A DNA stretch of 64,000 bases from Cryobacterium levicorallinum (GTDB lineage Bacteria; Actinomycetota; Actinomycetes; Actinomycetales; Microbacteriaceae). The notes below the pieces were generated by a model. That model was not told the DNA's origin. It saw only the letters and a program-made list of their open reading frames with translations, and searched no databases. The position numbers were made by a program, and so were the translations under genes. Position 1 is the first letter of the stretch. Every line of letters begins with the position of its first letter. This document shows, one piece after another, positions 34,856-43,121 of this stretch. The stretch is taken from positions 186,001 through 250,000 of the forward strand of contig NZ_SOFE01000014.1 of the NCBI RefSeq assembly GCF_004402405.1, given 5' to 3'.

Positions 34856-36316
34856 ATGAACCGGGCTCTGCCGATTCTCGACTGGGCTTTCTCACAACCG
34901 GACAAGGCATGCCTGGTCACCGATGAACGTTCCTACAGCTACCGCGAAGTCAGCCTCGCGATCCAACAGGTCGCGGCCAGCCTCATGAGCGCTGTCGGCA
35001 TCGGGACGCGCGTGGGCCTGTTCATCGACAGCACGCCGAACTTCATCGTCTATCAACACGCGGTTTTCTATCTTGGTGGAATCGTGATGCCCCTCAATCG
35101 GGCGTTGACGGAGCCGGAAGTTGTCGAAGTCGTGACACTCGTCGGTCTGACGATCGTCGTGAGCGATACGCCGTTAGAGCTTCCTGACGGCGCAACAAAC
35201 ATCGTCGTCGCGGGGGAGTTCGATGTGCCGCCGCCGGGCGCCGTGATCCCCACCCCTGCCGTTCTTCACCCTGACGCTGGCGCCTGCCTCCTGCAGACAT
35301 CGGGGTCGACCGGCCGTCCCAAGGGCGTGCTCCTATCCATGGGAAACCTCAGCTCCAACTATGACGCGACCTATCGTTGGATAGGCATCGGCAAGGAAGA
35401 TCGCATTCTGCTCACCCTTCCGGTCTTCAACACCTACGCGCTGAACCAGGGCATTAATATGATGGCGATGACCGGTGCCACGCTGCGCTTGGTTCGTCGC
35501 TTTTCACCCGAGCGTCTGCAAGAAGTAATGAATGAATTCCTGCCCACATTCATCCCTCTCGTCCCCACCATGGTGACGCGCCTGCATCAAGCCGGCGTGC
35601 GCTTTGACGGTGACGTGCGGGTGGGTATCGGCGCCGCTGCGTCGCCGTCTCAAATCTCAGCCGATGCATGGTCGGTGTTTCCCAGAGCCCATATTTACTT
35701 CGGCTATGGATTGACGGAGGCCACCGCGATCGTCAGTACGAACCACGTGGGCACGAAAGAGAACAACACCGGGGACTATCTCTCAGCGGGCGCAGTCGTA
35801 CCGGGCGTGCGGGTCACGATCCGGGACCCATCCGGTGAAGACGCCCGCGGCGAAGTTCTGGTTTGGGGTCGAGCCGTGTTCAGCGACTATGTGGGGACTG
35901 CTGAGCCGCGCCCCGTCGAAGATGGATGGTTGCTCACGGGGGATATCGGTCTCTTCGATGAGAAAAGACGATTGCACATCGTCGACCGAAAGCGGGAGTT
36001 GATCATTCGCGGTGGACAGAACATCTACCCCGGTGAGATCGAACGCGTCCTGTCGTCCCATCCAGCCGTGAGTGAGGCCGCAGCAGTCGCCCGCGCTGAT
36101 GCCGACTTCGGCGAAGTCCCTGTTGTGTACGTCGTGCTGCGTCGCGGGGAGAACGTCTCCGGCGCGAAACTCCTGACGTGGGCGGCGGCCCGGCTTGCAC
36201 CGTTCAAGGTGCCGGAGGATGTCTTCGTCATCGATGTGATGCCGAAGACTCCCACCGGCAAGATTCGCAAATTGGATCTGCGCCGAGGCAGGGAAGTGGA
36301 GAACGCCGTCAGCTGA
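34856..36316 (+). CDS. AMP-forming acyl-CoA synthetase
   Basis: Activates a carboxylic acid to its CoA thioester with ATP. I chose the ATG at 34856 (AGGTGG seven bases upstream) over 34817; 486 residues. ANL-family marks are the P-loop LLQTSGSTGRPKG, YFGYGLTEAT, the hinge region LLTGDIGLFDEKRRLHIVDRKRE and the C-terminal lysine in PKTPTGKIRKLDL. The substrate cannot be read from sequence. The 3' end overlaps the convergent hydratase/dehydrogenase gene by 8 bases. Confidence 0.92.
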   Translation: MNRALPILDWAFSQPDKACLVTDERSYSYREVSLAIQQVAASLMSAVGIGTRVGLFIDSTPNFIVYQHAVFYLGGIVMPLNRALTEPEVVEVVTLVGLTIVVSDTPLELPDGATNIVVAGEFDVPPPGAVIPTPAVLHPDAGACLLQTSGSTGRPKGVLLSMGNLSSNYDATYRWIGIGKEDRILLTLPVFNTYALNQGINMMAMTGATLRLVRRFSPERLQEVMNEFLPTFIPLVPTMVTRLHQAGVRFDGDVRVGIGAAASPSQISADAWSVFPRAHIYFGYGLTEATAIVSTNHVGTKENNTGDYLSAGAVVPGVRVTIRDPSGEDARGEVLVWGRAVFSDYVGTAEPRPVEDGWLLTGDIGLFDEKRRLHIVDRKRELIIRGGQNIYPGEIERVLSSHPAVSEAAAVARADADFGEVPVVYVVLRRGENVSGAKLLTWAAARLAPFKVPEDVFVIDVMPKTPTGKIRKLDLRRGREVENAVS

Positions 36317-38363
36317 GGGGAGAGCCCACTGCGGCCAGCAGGGCGACAACTTCTGGGGGCATGACGCCCGTGGTCGCAGGCCGGGCCAAGGCGAAGATCA
36401 ACGGGCAGGACTGGTAGGACGCTGCGAGCCCCTCCATCAGCCAGGTGGGGGACTGCGCGGCGGCGAAGCGGATGGGGCCGCCCAGCGCTTTGGGAAATGC
36501 GAAACCTGCTGTCATCACCACGTCGATGTCGCTGGCGCGCTGAGCAACGCCGCTCGCGAGAACTTCTGCGGCTCCGACCAGCATGGAGGAGATGATGCGC
36601 TGCTGGATCTCGGCTGATGTGAAAAGGCGAGGCGTGATGCACTGGGCGGCTCGGCTTTCCGCGATGACCTTCGCGGTGTTTTCACTGGGTATTCCCCGTT
36701 TCGCTCCATCGGGATAGGCGTACCAGCCCTCGCCCGTCTTGGTGCCCAGATGGCCTTGTTCGCAGAGAGAATCGGCGATGGTCACGTAACGTTCGAGCGG
36801 ATTTCGAGAGCTACTCAGACGTTTTCTTCGCGCCCAGGCGATGTCGAGGCCGGACATATCCGACACGGCGAAAACGCCGATGGGGAGGCCGAGATCCACC
36901 ATGGCAGCGTCGACGTCCTGAGGTGTGGCGCCCTCTTCGACAAGGAATTCTGCCTGCGCTCGGTAGTCCGTGTAAATGCGGTTACCGATGAAGCCTTCAC
37001 CGACCCGCGCCGGAACGCCGGTTTTCCCTAGCTTGCGAATAAGATCCGCCAGGGTGGACGCGGTGGCGTCGTTTGTGAAGCGTGTTCGGATGACTTCGAC
37101 GAGTGGATTCTTCTCTGCGGGGTTGAAGAAATGAAAACCGGCCAGGCGCTCCGGATAGCGAAGGCTCTGGGAGATTTCATCCAAATTCAGATACGACGTA
37201 TTGCTGGCCAGAACCACGGTGGACGAAACAACGGTTTCAAGAAGCCCCAGAAGGTCCTTCTTCACCTGCATGTCTTCAAAAACGGCATCGATGATTAGGT
37301 CAGCGGTGGCCAGATCCTGGACATTCAACGTCATGGTGATGGTGCCGTTGTTTTTTACGTCGCTGTGGTCCTGTGCCAGCGATGTCATTGCGCGGTCGAG
37401 TACCTCTGGGTTGGAGTCGAAGAGCGTGACCGCGAAGCCCGCCGTTCGGCATACCTGAGCGATCGAGGAGCCCATTGTTCCCGCGCCGGCGATTCCGATA
37501 TGTGACAGTTGTGCGGCGGTCGCAGTTGTGCGGAGGCCTTTTGCGGCGGCTCTCGTGGCGAAGAATAGATACCGGAGGTTGATCGCTTCGGTGCCGGATC
37601 GCAGCTCGTTAAACGCTTGACGCTCGAGGGCCAAAGCCTCGGCTGAGTCGCGGGTGAGCGAGCCAATAGTGAGTTCGACCGCCCGGGTGATATTGGGGCG
37701 AGCGCGGCCCCGGCCGGAGGCTCTTTCAACGGCACGCTCAATGAGATCGGGCGGGTCAACGGGAGGGATCAGATCGAGGGTCCGTCGTTTGGAGGCCATG
37801 GTCCGTGCGGCGAAAATTGCTGAATCAAGGAGGGCCTCTGCGGAGACGATGCTGTCGACCAGCCCCATGCCGAGTGCCTCTCTGGCCGTGATGTGACGCC
37901 CGGATGAGATGAGGTCAATCGCCGCCGCGACTCCCACAAGGCGAGGGAGCCTGACGGTGCCGCCGGCGCCGGGGAGAATTCCCAGGGTCACCTCTGGGAG
38001 GCCCAGCACCGCCGTGGAGTCGGAGATTCTGGCGTCGCATCCCAGAGCGACCTCCAGGCCGCCGCCGAGAACGAAACCCGTGAGTGCTGCAACTACAGGG
38101 CAGGGGAGTGCTTCCAGCGCTGCGATGACGGTCGGGAGTTGGGGTGCCTCTATAGCGTTCTCGAATTCCTTGATGTCAGAACCTGCATAAAAATGTGCGC
38201 GCCCGCTGGCCAGGACGACCGCACGGACATCGGACATGGTCGCGACGAGTTCCAGCGCTGCGAGCAGGTGTCGCCGCAACAGGCTGTTGCCCATGTTCAT
38301 GGGGGGACTGTCCAAGGTAATGATCGCCACACTGGAGCGTACGAGCATTGAGACGACTGTCAT
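36309..38363 (-). CDS. Bifunctional enoyl-CoA hydratase / 3-hydroxyacyl-CoA dehydrogenase (FadB-type)
   Basis: Two beta-oxidation steps in one chain. I prefer the ATG at 38363 (GAGG upstream) over 38378; 684 residues. The N-terminal crotonase domain keeps both catalytic glutamates (GGGLEVALGCDARI, GLPEVTLGILPGAGG). After about residue 285 the NAD domain begins with IGIAGAGTMGSSIAQ; ASNTSYL and GFHFFNPAEKNPLVEVI follow, then two C-terminal dehydrogenase domains. The length and order match FadB/FadJ and peroxisomal multifunctional enzyme. Operator O3 precedes it. Confidence 0.94.
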   Translation of the reverse strand: MTVVSMLVRSSVAIITLDSPPMNMGNSLLRRHLLAALELVATMSDVRAVVLASGRAHFYAGSDIKEFENAIEAPQLPTVIAALEALPCPVVAALTGFVLGGGLEVALGCDARISDSTAVLGLPEVTLGILPGAGGTVRLPRLVGVAAAIDLISSGRHITAREALGMGLVDSIVSAEALLDSAIFAARTMASKRRTLDLIPPVDPPDLIERAVERASGRGRARPNITRAVELTIGSLTRDSAEALALERQAFNELRSGTEAINLRYLFFATRAAAKGLRTTATAAQLSHIGIAGAGTMGSSIAQVCRTAGFAVTLFDSNPEVLDRAMTSLAQDHSDVKNNGTITMTLNVQDLATADLIIDAVFEDMQVKKDLLGLLETVVSSTVVLASNTSYLNLDEISQSLRYPERLAGFHFFNPAEKNPLVEVIRTRFTNDATASTLADLIRKLGKTGVPARVGEGFIGNRIYTDYRAQAEFLVEEGATPQDVDAAMVDLGLPIGVFAVSDMSGLDIAWARRKRLSSSRNPLERYVTIADSLCEQGHLGTKTGEGWYAYPDGAKRGIPSENTAKVIAESRAAQCITPRLFTSAEIQQRIISSMLVGAAEVLASGVAQRASDIDVVMTAGFAFPKALGGPIRFAAAQSPTWLMEGLAASYQSCPLIFALARPATTGVMPPEVVALLAAVGSPLS

Positions 38364-38431
38364 GTGGTGATGCCTCATCCTTGAGTTAGTTTCAATTCAC
38401 CCGATCGATACGCGGTGCACGGATCATATTA

Positions 38432-38447
38432 TCAAACAATCATTTGG
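38432..38447 (-). promoter_or_regulatory. Regulon operator O3 (hydratase/dehydrogenase)
   Basis: Minus-strand reading CCAAATGATTGTTTGA differs from O10 at one base. 68 bases before the start codon at 38363. Confidence 0.85.
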
Positions 38448-38490
38448 TTGTCATCGTATGGAAAAACAAGTTCGAGATACCGACTAAACA

Positions 38491-38506
38491 CCAAACAATC
38501 GGTAGT
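38491..38506 (-). promoter_or_regulatory. Regulon operator O4 (TetR gene)
   Basis: CCAAACAATCGGTAGT on the plus strand; its complement shares 12 of 16 bases with O10. It overlaps a possible -10 TAGTAT (38503-38508) of the regulator gene, which suggests autorepression. Confidence 0.75.
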
Positions 38507-38568
38507 ATGTCTTTCTAAGGACTAGAGGTATCGCGGCGCAGTCAGCCCTGGCTGAGAAATGGGTAATC

Positions 38569-39195
38569 ATGAAAAAGAAACCATCTGAACGCCCCTCCGC
38601 GGAGGGGCGGAACAGAGACGGGAACGTCATCGCTGCAGCTATTTCCGTCATGTCGGAAAAAGGGTATTCCGGCACCTCAATTCAAGAGGTCGCCGATCGC
38701 GTCGGTGTGCTCAAGGGCAGTCTCTACCACTATTTCTCCTCCAAAGAAGAGCTCCTGTTTCGCATCCTCGACGAATCGCACTCGGAGTCAATGGTCATCG
38801 CCGACGCGGTTGCCGCTTTGGGCCTGGATCCGATCGACGAGTTGCTGGAATACGTGACGCGACAGAGCGTGTGGTATCTGGCCAACGTTGAACGCGCCAA
38901 CATCTTCTTCACGGAGTCGCGGAACCTCACGGGGGAGCGGAAGGCGCTGACGAAAGACCGCGGCCTGCAGTTTGAACGGCATGTGCGTGATCTGATCACC
39001 GCGGCGCAGGAAAGCGGACAGATTCGCAGTCAGCTGGATGCGAGGCTGCTGACCCGCTTTGTGATCGGCGCGATGAACAACGTTCGTTTCTGGCCATCGC
39101 GAAGTGCGGGGAGCTTCTCGGACGAACAGCTCGTTTCCGCCCTTGTCGAGCTGACGTTCAACGGGCTGGAAGCCCAACCGGCCGCGCACGATTAG
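38569..39195 (+). CDS. TetR-family transcriptional regulator of the catabolic regulon
   Basis: 208 residues. The N-terminal helix-turn-helix is at about 22-60 (VIAAAISVMSEKGYSGTSIQ, VADRVGVLKGSLYHYFSSKE), followed by an all-helical ligand-binding domain ending MNNVRFW, typical of TetR proteins that bind acyl-CoA or related ligands (FadR, KstR2 and PsrA-like). It is divergent from the hydratase/dehydrogenase gene, with two operators between them. It is the only DNA-binding regulator seen in the block, so it is the best candidate for binding all ten operators; that is inference. Confidence 0.92.
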   Translation: MKKKPSERPSAEGRNRDGNVIAAAISVMSEKGYSGTSIQEVADRVGVLKGSLYHYFSSKEELLFRILDESHSESMVIADAVAALGLDPIDELLEYVTRQSVWYLANVERANIFFTESRNLTGERKALTKDRGLQFERHVRDLITAAQESGQIRSQLDARLLTRFVIGAMNNVRFWPSRSAGSFSDEQLVSALVELTFNGLEAQPAAHD

Positions 39196-39264
39196 CGGTC
39201 GGCCGCCGGATGAGGGGCTGCCTCACTCTGGCCAGGGCGGCGCGTTCGCCTGACGTAACCCGGC

Positions 39265-39627
39265 TCAGGCGGAGGTGAGTTCCGCCGTGTCATAGAACGA
39301 CCGGACGGCGGCGAACTTGCCGCCGATCACCGTCATGCAGTTGATGCCCCGAAGCGGGTATCTGATGCCTGCCGACGTGATGAGGACGGACTGCCACTCA
39401 AATGCGGACTCGGCACCCGATGTGGTTTCGTGCACGATAGCGACCTCAAGGCCCGGATAGAGGTCGCTCGCGTTTGCATAGAAGCCACGAATGGCGTCGT
39501 GACCCTGGAGGTTCCAACCCGGTGTCACAAAAGTTGCATCGTCTCGGTAGAAGGCCATTATGGCATCGAGATCTCGCGTGATTTCGGCATCCCAGTAGGC
39601 ACGGGCTATGTCGAAGTTCGTTGACAT
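39265..39627 (-). CDS. SnoaL-like / nuclear transport factor 2 fold protein
   Basis: 120 residues of the SnoaL/ketosteroid-isomerase-like cone fold: ARAYWDAEITRDLDAIMAFY, DDATFVTPGW, GHDAIRGFYANA, then a strand-rich C-terminal half. Such proteins act as isomerases, hydrolases or epoxide-type enzymes on small polycyclic substrates, but many have unknown roles. It starts 2 bases after the CoA-transferase B gene ends, so it is co-transcribed. Confidence 0.8.
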   Translation of the reverse strand: MSTNFDIARAYWDAEITRDLDAIMAFYRDDATFVTPGWNLQGHDAIRGFYANASDLYPGLEVAIVHETTSGAESAFEWQSVLITSAGIRYPLRGINCMTVIGGKFAAVRSFYDTAELTSA

Positions 39628-39628
39628 G

Positions 39629-40288
39629 TCAGTTCCTTACGGTTGCGGACGTTGTCGCGTCGATGAGGGTGAATCCCACCAGCGTCGAGAGCTGACCCGC
39701 ATCCAGATCATCGAAGATTTCGAGAATCCGAACGCCGGCAGGAATGACGTCGAACACGGCCACGTCCGTGTATATCCGTTCCACGCACTCGGCGCCGGTG
39801 AGCGGGTAGCTGCAGTTCTGCACGAGTTTGCTCTCGCCGGTCTTAGAAAAGAGGTCCATCACGACGTAGACGTGTTTCGCTCCCGCTGCCAGGTCCATCG
39901 CCCCGCCAACGCCGGGAATGGACGTGGTCGAGTTCGTGCGCCAGTTGGCAAGGTCGCCCCGCGCCGACACTTGATAGGCACCCATGACGCAGAAGTCGAT
40001 GTGTCCTCCACGCATCATCGCGAAGGAATCGGCATGATGGAAATACGACGCGCCGATCTCTTCGGTGACGTAGACCTTTCCCGCGTTGGTCAGGTCCGCA
40101 TCTTCTTGTCCGGGGAGCGCGGCGCCTCCCATTCCCAGCATCCCGTTCTCTGTGTGGAGAATGATCTCCCTGTCCTCGGGTAGATAATCCGCCACGAGTG
40201 TCGGTACGCCGATACCGAGGTTCACATAGGCGCCGTCGGGGATGTCTTTCGCCACTCGTGCCGCAATTTGGTGGCGCGAAAGCCTCAT
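39629..40288 (-). CDS. 3-oxoacid CoA-transferase, subunit B
   Basis: Beta subunit moving CoA from succinyl-CoA (or another donor) to a 3-oxoacid. 219 residues. The catalytic glutamate is in LHTENGMLGMG; GAYQVSARGDLANW and VQNCSYPLTG are family marks. It overlaps subunit A by 4 bases. In ketone catabolism this enzyme turns acetoacetate-type products of a carboxylase into 3-oxoacyl-CoA for thiolase. Confidence 0.92.
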   Translation of the reverse strand: MRLSRHQIAARVAKDIPDGAYVNLGIGVPTLVADYLPEDREIILHTENGMLGMGGAALPGQEDADLTNAGKVYVTEEIGASYFHHADSFAMMRGGHIDFCVMGAYQVSARGDLANWRTNSTTSIPGVGGAMDLAAGAKHVYVVMDLFSKTGESKLVQNCSYPLTGAECVERIYTDVAVFDVIPAGVRILEIFDDLDAGQLSTLVGFTLIDATTSATVRN

Positions 40289-40977
40289 GATGTCACTTTC
40301 GGGTTGGTCGGGGCGTAGCCCGTGCTTATGAAACGGTCCACATAGATTCCGGGGGTCACGATGATCTCGGGATCCAGTTCGCCGAGTGCCACCACGTGAT
40401 CGACTTCGGCAATGGTTACCTTGGCTGCGGCAGCCATCACGGGGCCAAAATTTCTCGCCGTCTTGCGGTAGACGAGGTTGCCCCAGCGATCCGCACGGGA
40501 TGCCCGGATTAGGGCGAAGTCTGCATGCAGGGGTGTCTCGAACACGTAGTGTTCCCCGTCGATGAGGCGCACTTCCTTGTCCGCGGCCAGCTCTGTGCCA
40601 TAACCGGTCTTGGTGAAGAAACCTCCGATTCCGGCACCCGCAGCACGGATGCGTTCGGCGAGGTTGCCTTGAGGGACGAGCTCGAGCTCAATCTTGCCGG
40701 CGAGAAAAAGTTCATCGAAAACAGTGGAGCCGATTGCTTTGGGGAAGGAGCAGATCACTTTGCGAACGCGGCCGGCTCCAAAAAGTCGGGAGATGGCGTC
40801 CCCGCCCGCCCCGGCATTGTTGTTGATGACCACGAGGTCGCTGACCCCGCGGTTCAGGAGTGCCTCTATCAGCGCGATGGGCTGGCCGGGAGGGCCGAAC
40901 CCGCCGATCATGATCGTGGCGCCGTTTTCGATTCCCGAAACGGCTTCTCCCGCGTCGTGGACTTCTTTGTCAATCAC
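40285..40977 (-). CDS. 3-oxoacid CoA-transferase, subunit A
   Basis: 230 residues from a GTG at 40977 (AAGG upstream). Family segments: TIMIGGFGPPGQPIALIEAL, VVINNNAGAGGDAISRLFGAG and GGFFTKTGYGTELAADKE. First gene of the A-B-SnoaL unit; operator O6 lies 46 bases before it, and the unit diverges from the biotin carboxylase genes. Confidence 0.92.
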   Translation of the reverse strand: MIDKEVHDAGEAVSGIENGATIMIGGFGPPGQPIALIEALLNRGVSDLVVINNNAGAGGDAISRLFGAGRVRKVICSFPKAIGSTVFDELFLAGKIELELVPQGNLAERIRAAGAGIGGFFTKTGYGTELAADKEVRLIDGEHYVFETPLHADFALIRASRADRWGNLVYRKTARNFGPVMAAAAKVTIAEVDHVVALGELDPEIIVTPGIYVDRFISTGYAPTNPKVTS

Positions 40978-41023
40978 CGGACACCTTCACTTCGTGTTCT
41001 TGGCTGGGTCTTGAGCTAGTCAA

Positions 41024-41039
41024 CCATACGTCTGTTCGA
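41024..41039 (+). promoter_or_regulatory. Regulon operator O6 (CoA-transferase unit)
   Basis: CCATACGTCTGTTCGA, 12 of 16 like O10; the weakest copy by eye but correctly placed 46 bases before the CoA-transferase start. Confidence 0.6.
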
Positions 41040-41082
41040 TAAACCAGAATCAGTATGTCGAACTTCGTATTGACAACAATGC

Positions 41083-41112
41083 TTGACCGCCTTGTTCTGG
41101 TGACCATATACT
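41083..41112 (+). promoter_or_regulatory. Promoter of the biotin carboxylase operon
   Basis: TTGACC (41083-41088), an 18-base spacer and TATACT (41107-41112). Operator O5 starts 7 bases downstream, over the expected transcription start, which fits repression by a bound protein. Confidence 0.7.
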
Positions 41113-41119
41113 AAAACTG

Positions 41120-41135
41120 CCAACCGATTGTTTGA
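41120..41135 (+). promoter_or_regulatory. Regulon operator O5 (biotin carboxylase operon)
   Basis: CCAACCGATTGTTTGA, one mismatch to O10. Covers the expected transcription start. Confidence 0.88.
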
Positions 41136-41188
41136 TTCAAGCACGTCGGTCTTAATCCGGCAGACCGAGAATGGCAAAGGAGCCCACA

Positions 41189-41698
41189 GTGAGTCTTTCG
41201 TCCGCTGATATCAATAGCATCGTCGCAGCCCTCCACGAATCGGACTGGGATGAGGCCGTCGTGAGCGTCGGCGACGTAAAGATTTCCGTTGCTCGTAACG
41301 GCGCCCACCTTCCCGGCGGATCAACCGCGATGACGACTCCTGCACCGGTCGCGGAGCCGGTCGTCGCCCCTGTTGCGGCCCCCGCAGTGGCGGTTTCCGC
41401 TCCGATTCCGTCCTCGCCGGCAGCAACGGCACACGCTCCGGCCAATGCCACGGACTTCGCCATCACGGCACCCAGCATTGGGGTTCTGTGGCGTTCCCCC
41501 GAACCCGGCGCCACTCCCTTCATTGAGGTCGGTCAGCGCGTTGAGGTCGGGGACACGGTGTGCATCGTTGAAATCATGAAGCTGATGAACAACGTTGCCT
41601 CCACGGTTACCGGGATCGTGACGGCTGTGCATGCCGAAAACGGGGCGACCGTTGAATATGGAACACCCCTGTTCAGCGTTGACGTCACCGCGAACTGA
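41189..41698 (+). CDS. Biotin carboxyl carrier protein (AccB-like)
   Basis: Carries the carboxybiotin between the carboxylase and transferase sites. I chose the GTG at 41189, preceded by AAAGGAG with 6-base spacing; an ATG at 41171 would put the ribosome site inside the gene. 169 residues: an N-terminal AccB-like part (LSSADINSIVAALHES), an Ala/Pro-rich linker and the biotinyl domain with the biotinylated lysine in EIMKLMNN. The AccB type of carrier is paired here with an HMGL-type transferase, which is not the usual acetyl-CoA carboxylase partner. Confidence 0.93.
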   Translation: MSLSSADINSIVAALHESDWDEAVVSVGDVKISVARNGAHLPGGSTAMTTPAPVAEPVVAPVAAPAVAVSAPIPSSPAATAHAPANATDFAITAPSIGVLWRSPEPGATPFIEVGQRVEVGDTVCIVEIMKLMNNVASTVTGIVTAVHAENGATVEYGTPLFSVDVTAN

Positions 41699-41702
41699 CC
41701 CC

Positions 41703-43061
41703 GTGCGCAGCATTCTGATTGCCAATCGCGGTGAAATCGCCGTTCGTATCATCAAGGCTTGCTTCGACGAAAATATCGAGAGTGTCCTCGCCGTCTCGGC
41801 CGCCGACGTTGATTCGCTCGGGGCCAAACTCGCAGATCGAATCGTCGTCATCGGGCCGGCAGCAGCGGGGGAAAGCTACCTCTCCGTTGAACGGGTCGTG
41901 GCAGCGGCGCGTCACGCGAACTGCGATGCACTCCACCCTGGCTATGGGTTTCTTTCCGAGCGGCCGACTCTTGTTGACGCCTGTGAAGAAAACGGGATCA
42001 CGTTCATCGGGCCTCCGGCTGAGGTCATGCGTCGCGCGGGCGACAAGCTTCAGGCACGCGCGGTGGCGGAGTCCATTGGTATTCCCACGGGCAAGGGATC
42101 TCCGGGGCTGACCAGCGTCGAAGACGCGATCCGGACGGCCGAGCACTTGAACGCATACCCTCTCCTGCTCAAAGCGTCGGCCGGCGGTGGTGGACGTGGA
42201 ATGACGGTCGTGAGGAATCCCGATGACCTCAGCCAGGGTTTTGTCCGGTCGAGCACCGAGGCACTGCGTGCCTTCGGTGACGGAACCCTCTATCTCGAGC
42301 CCTACATCGAGAAGGCTCGACACATTGAGATTCAGATCCTCGCCGACTCCCAGGGGACCGTCTGCCACCTCGGCGAACGTGACTGCTCAGCGCAGCGTCG
42401 ATACCAGAAGATCATCGAGGAGGCACCCAGTGTCGGTCTTCCGGATGACCTCATCATCCGGATCAGGCAGGCTGCAGTTGACCTGGCGACAGCCCTCAAC
42501 TATGTCGGGGCAGCAACAGCCGAGTTCCTGGTTGACGTAGAAAGAAACGCCTTCGTCTTTCTGGAGGTGAATGCCCGAGTTCAGGTTGAGCATCCCGTCA
42601 CTGAGGCAGTATCGGGAATCGACATCGTGCGCGAACAGATTCGTATCGCCCAAGGCTTGCCCCTGTCGTTTTCGCAAGAGGATGTTTCTATTACAGGGCA
42701 TGCCATCGAGTGCCGGATTAACGCCGAGAATTCTCGCAATAATTTTCTGCCCAACCCCGGCCTGATCGAGGAGTGGACGATGCCTCAGGGCACGGGCATT
42801 CGCGTGGATACCTACGCACACAACGGAGCTCACGTACCCCCTTACTATGACTCGCTGATCGCGAAGATAATCGTTCATGCGACCGACCGACAGCAGGCAG
42901 TAGACCTGATGGCCCGCGCGCTGGCCAAAGCGACCGTTCGCGGCGTCGACACGACAATCGACCTTCAGCTCGACATTATGCGTAACGAGACTTTCCGCAC
43001 CCAACCCATCACCACCAAATGGCTCGAAGAATCATTTCTTCCGGCCCGGCCCGCAGCCTAA
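41703..43061 (+). CDS. Biotin carboxylase (AccC-type)
   Basis: ATP- and bicarbonate-dependent carboxylation of biotin. GTG start at 41703 gives VRSILIANRGEIAVRIIKAC at the N-terminus and 452 residues, the normal AccC length; the frame upstream overlaps the carrier gene. Marks: HPGYGFLSE, LLKASAGGGGRGM, ERDCSAQRRYQKIIEEAP and EVNARVQVEHPVTE. It has no fused carrier or transferase domain. Confidence 0.94.
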   Translation: MRSILIANRGEIAVRIIKACFDENIESVLAVSAADVDSLGAKLADRIVVIGPAAAGESYLSVERVVAAARHANCDALHPGYGFLSERPTLVDACEENGITFIGPPAEVMRRAGDKLQARAVAESIGIPTGKGSPGLTSVEDAIRTAEHLNAYPLLLKASAGGGGRGMTVVRNPDDLSQGFVRSSTEALRAFGDGTLYLEPYIEKARHIEIQILADSQGTVCHLGERDCSAQRRYQKIIEEAPSVGLPDDLIIRIRQAAVDLATALNYVGAATAEFLVDVERNAFVFLEVNARVQVEHPVTEAVSGIDIVREQIRIAQGLPLSFSQEDVSITGHAIECRINAENSRNNFLPNPGLIEEWTMPQGTGIRVDTYAHNGAHVPPYYDSLIAKIIVHATDRQQAVDLMARALAKATVRGVDTTIDLQLDIMRNETFRTQPITTKWLEESFLPARPAA

Positions 43062-43121
43062 GCACGTTCCCTTGTCACCGCTCACTATGTGTGCATGCCC
43101 CGACGCTTCGAAGGAAATAGC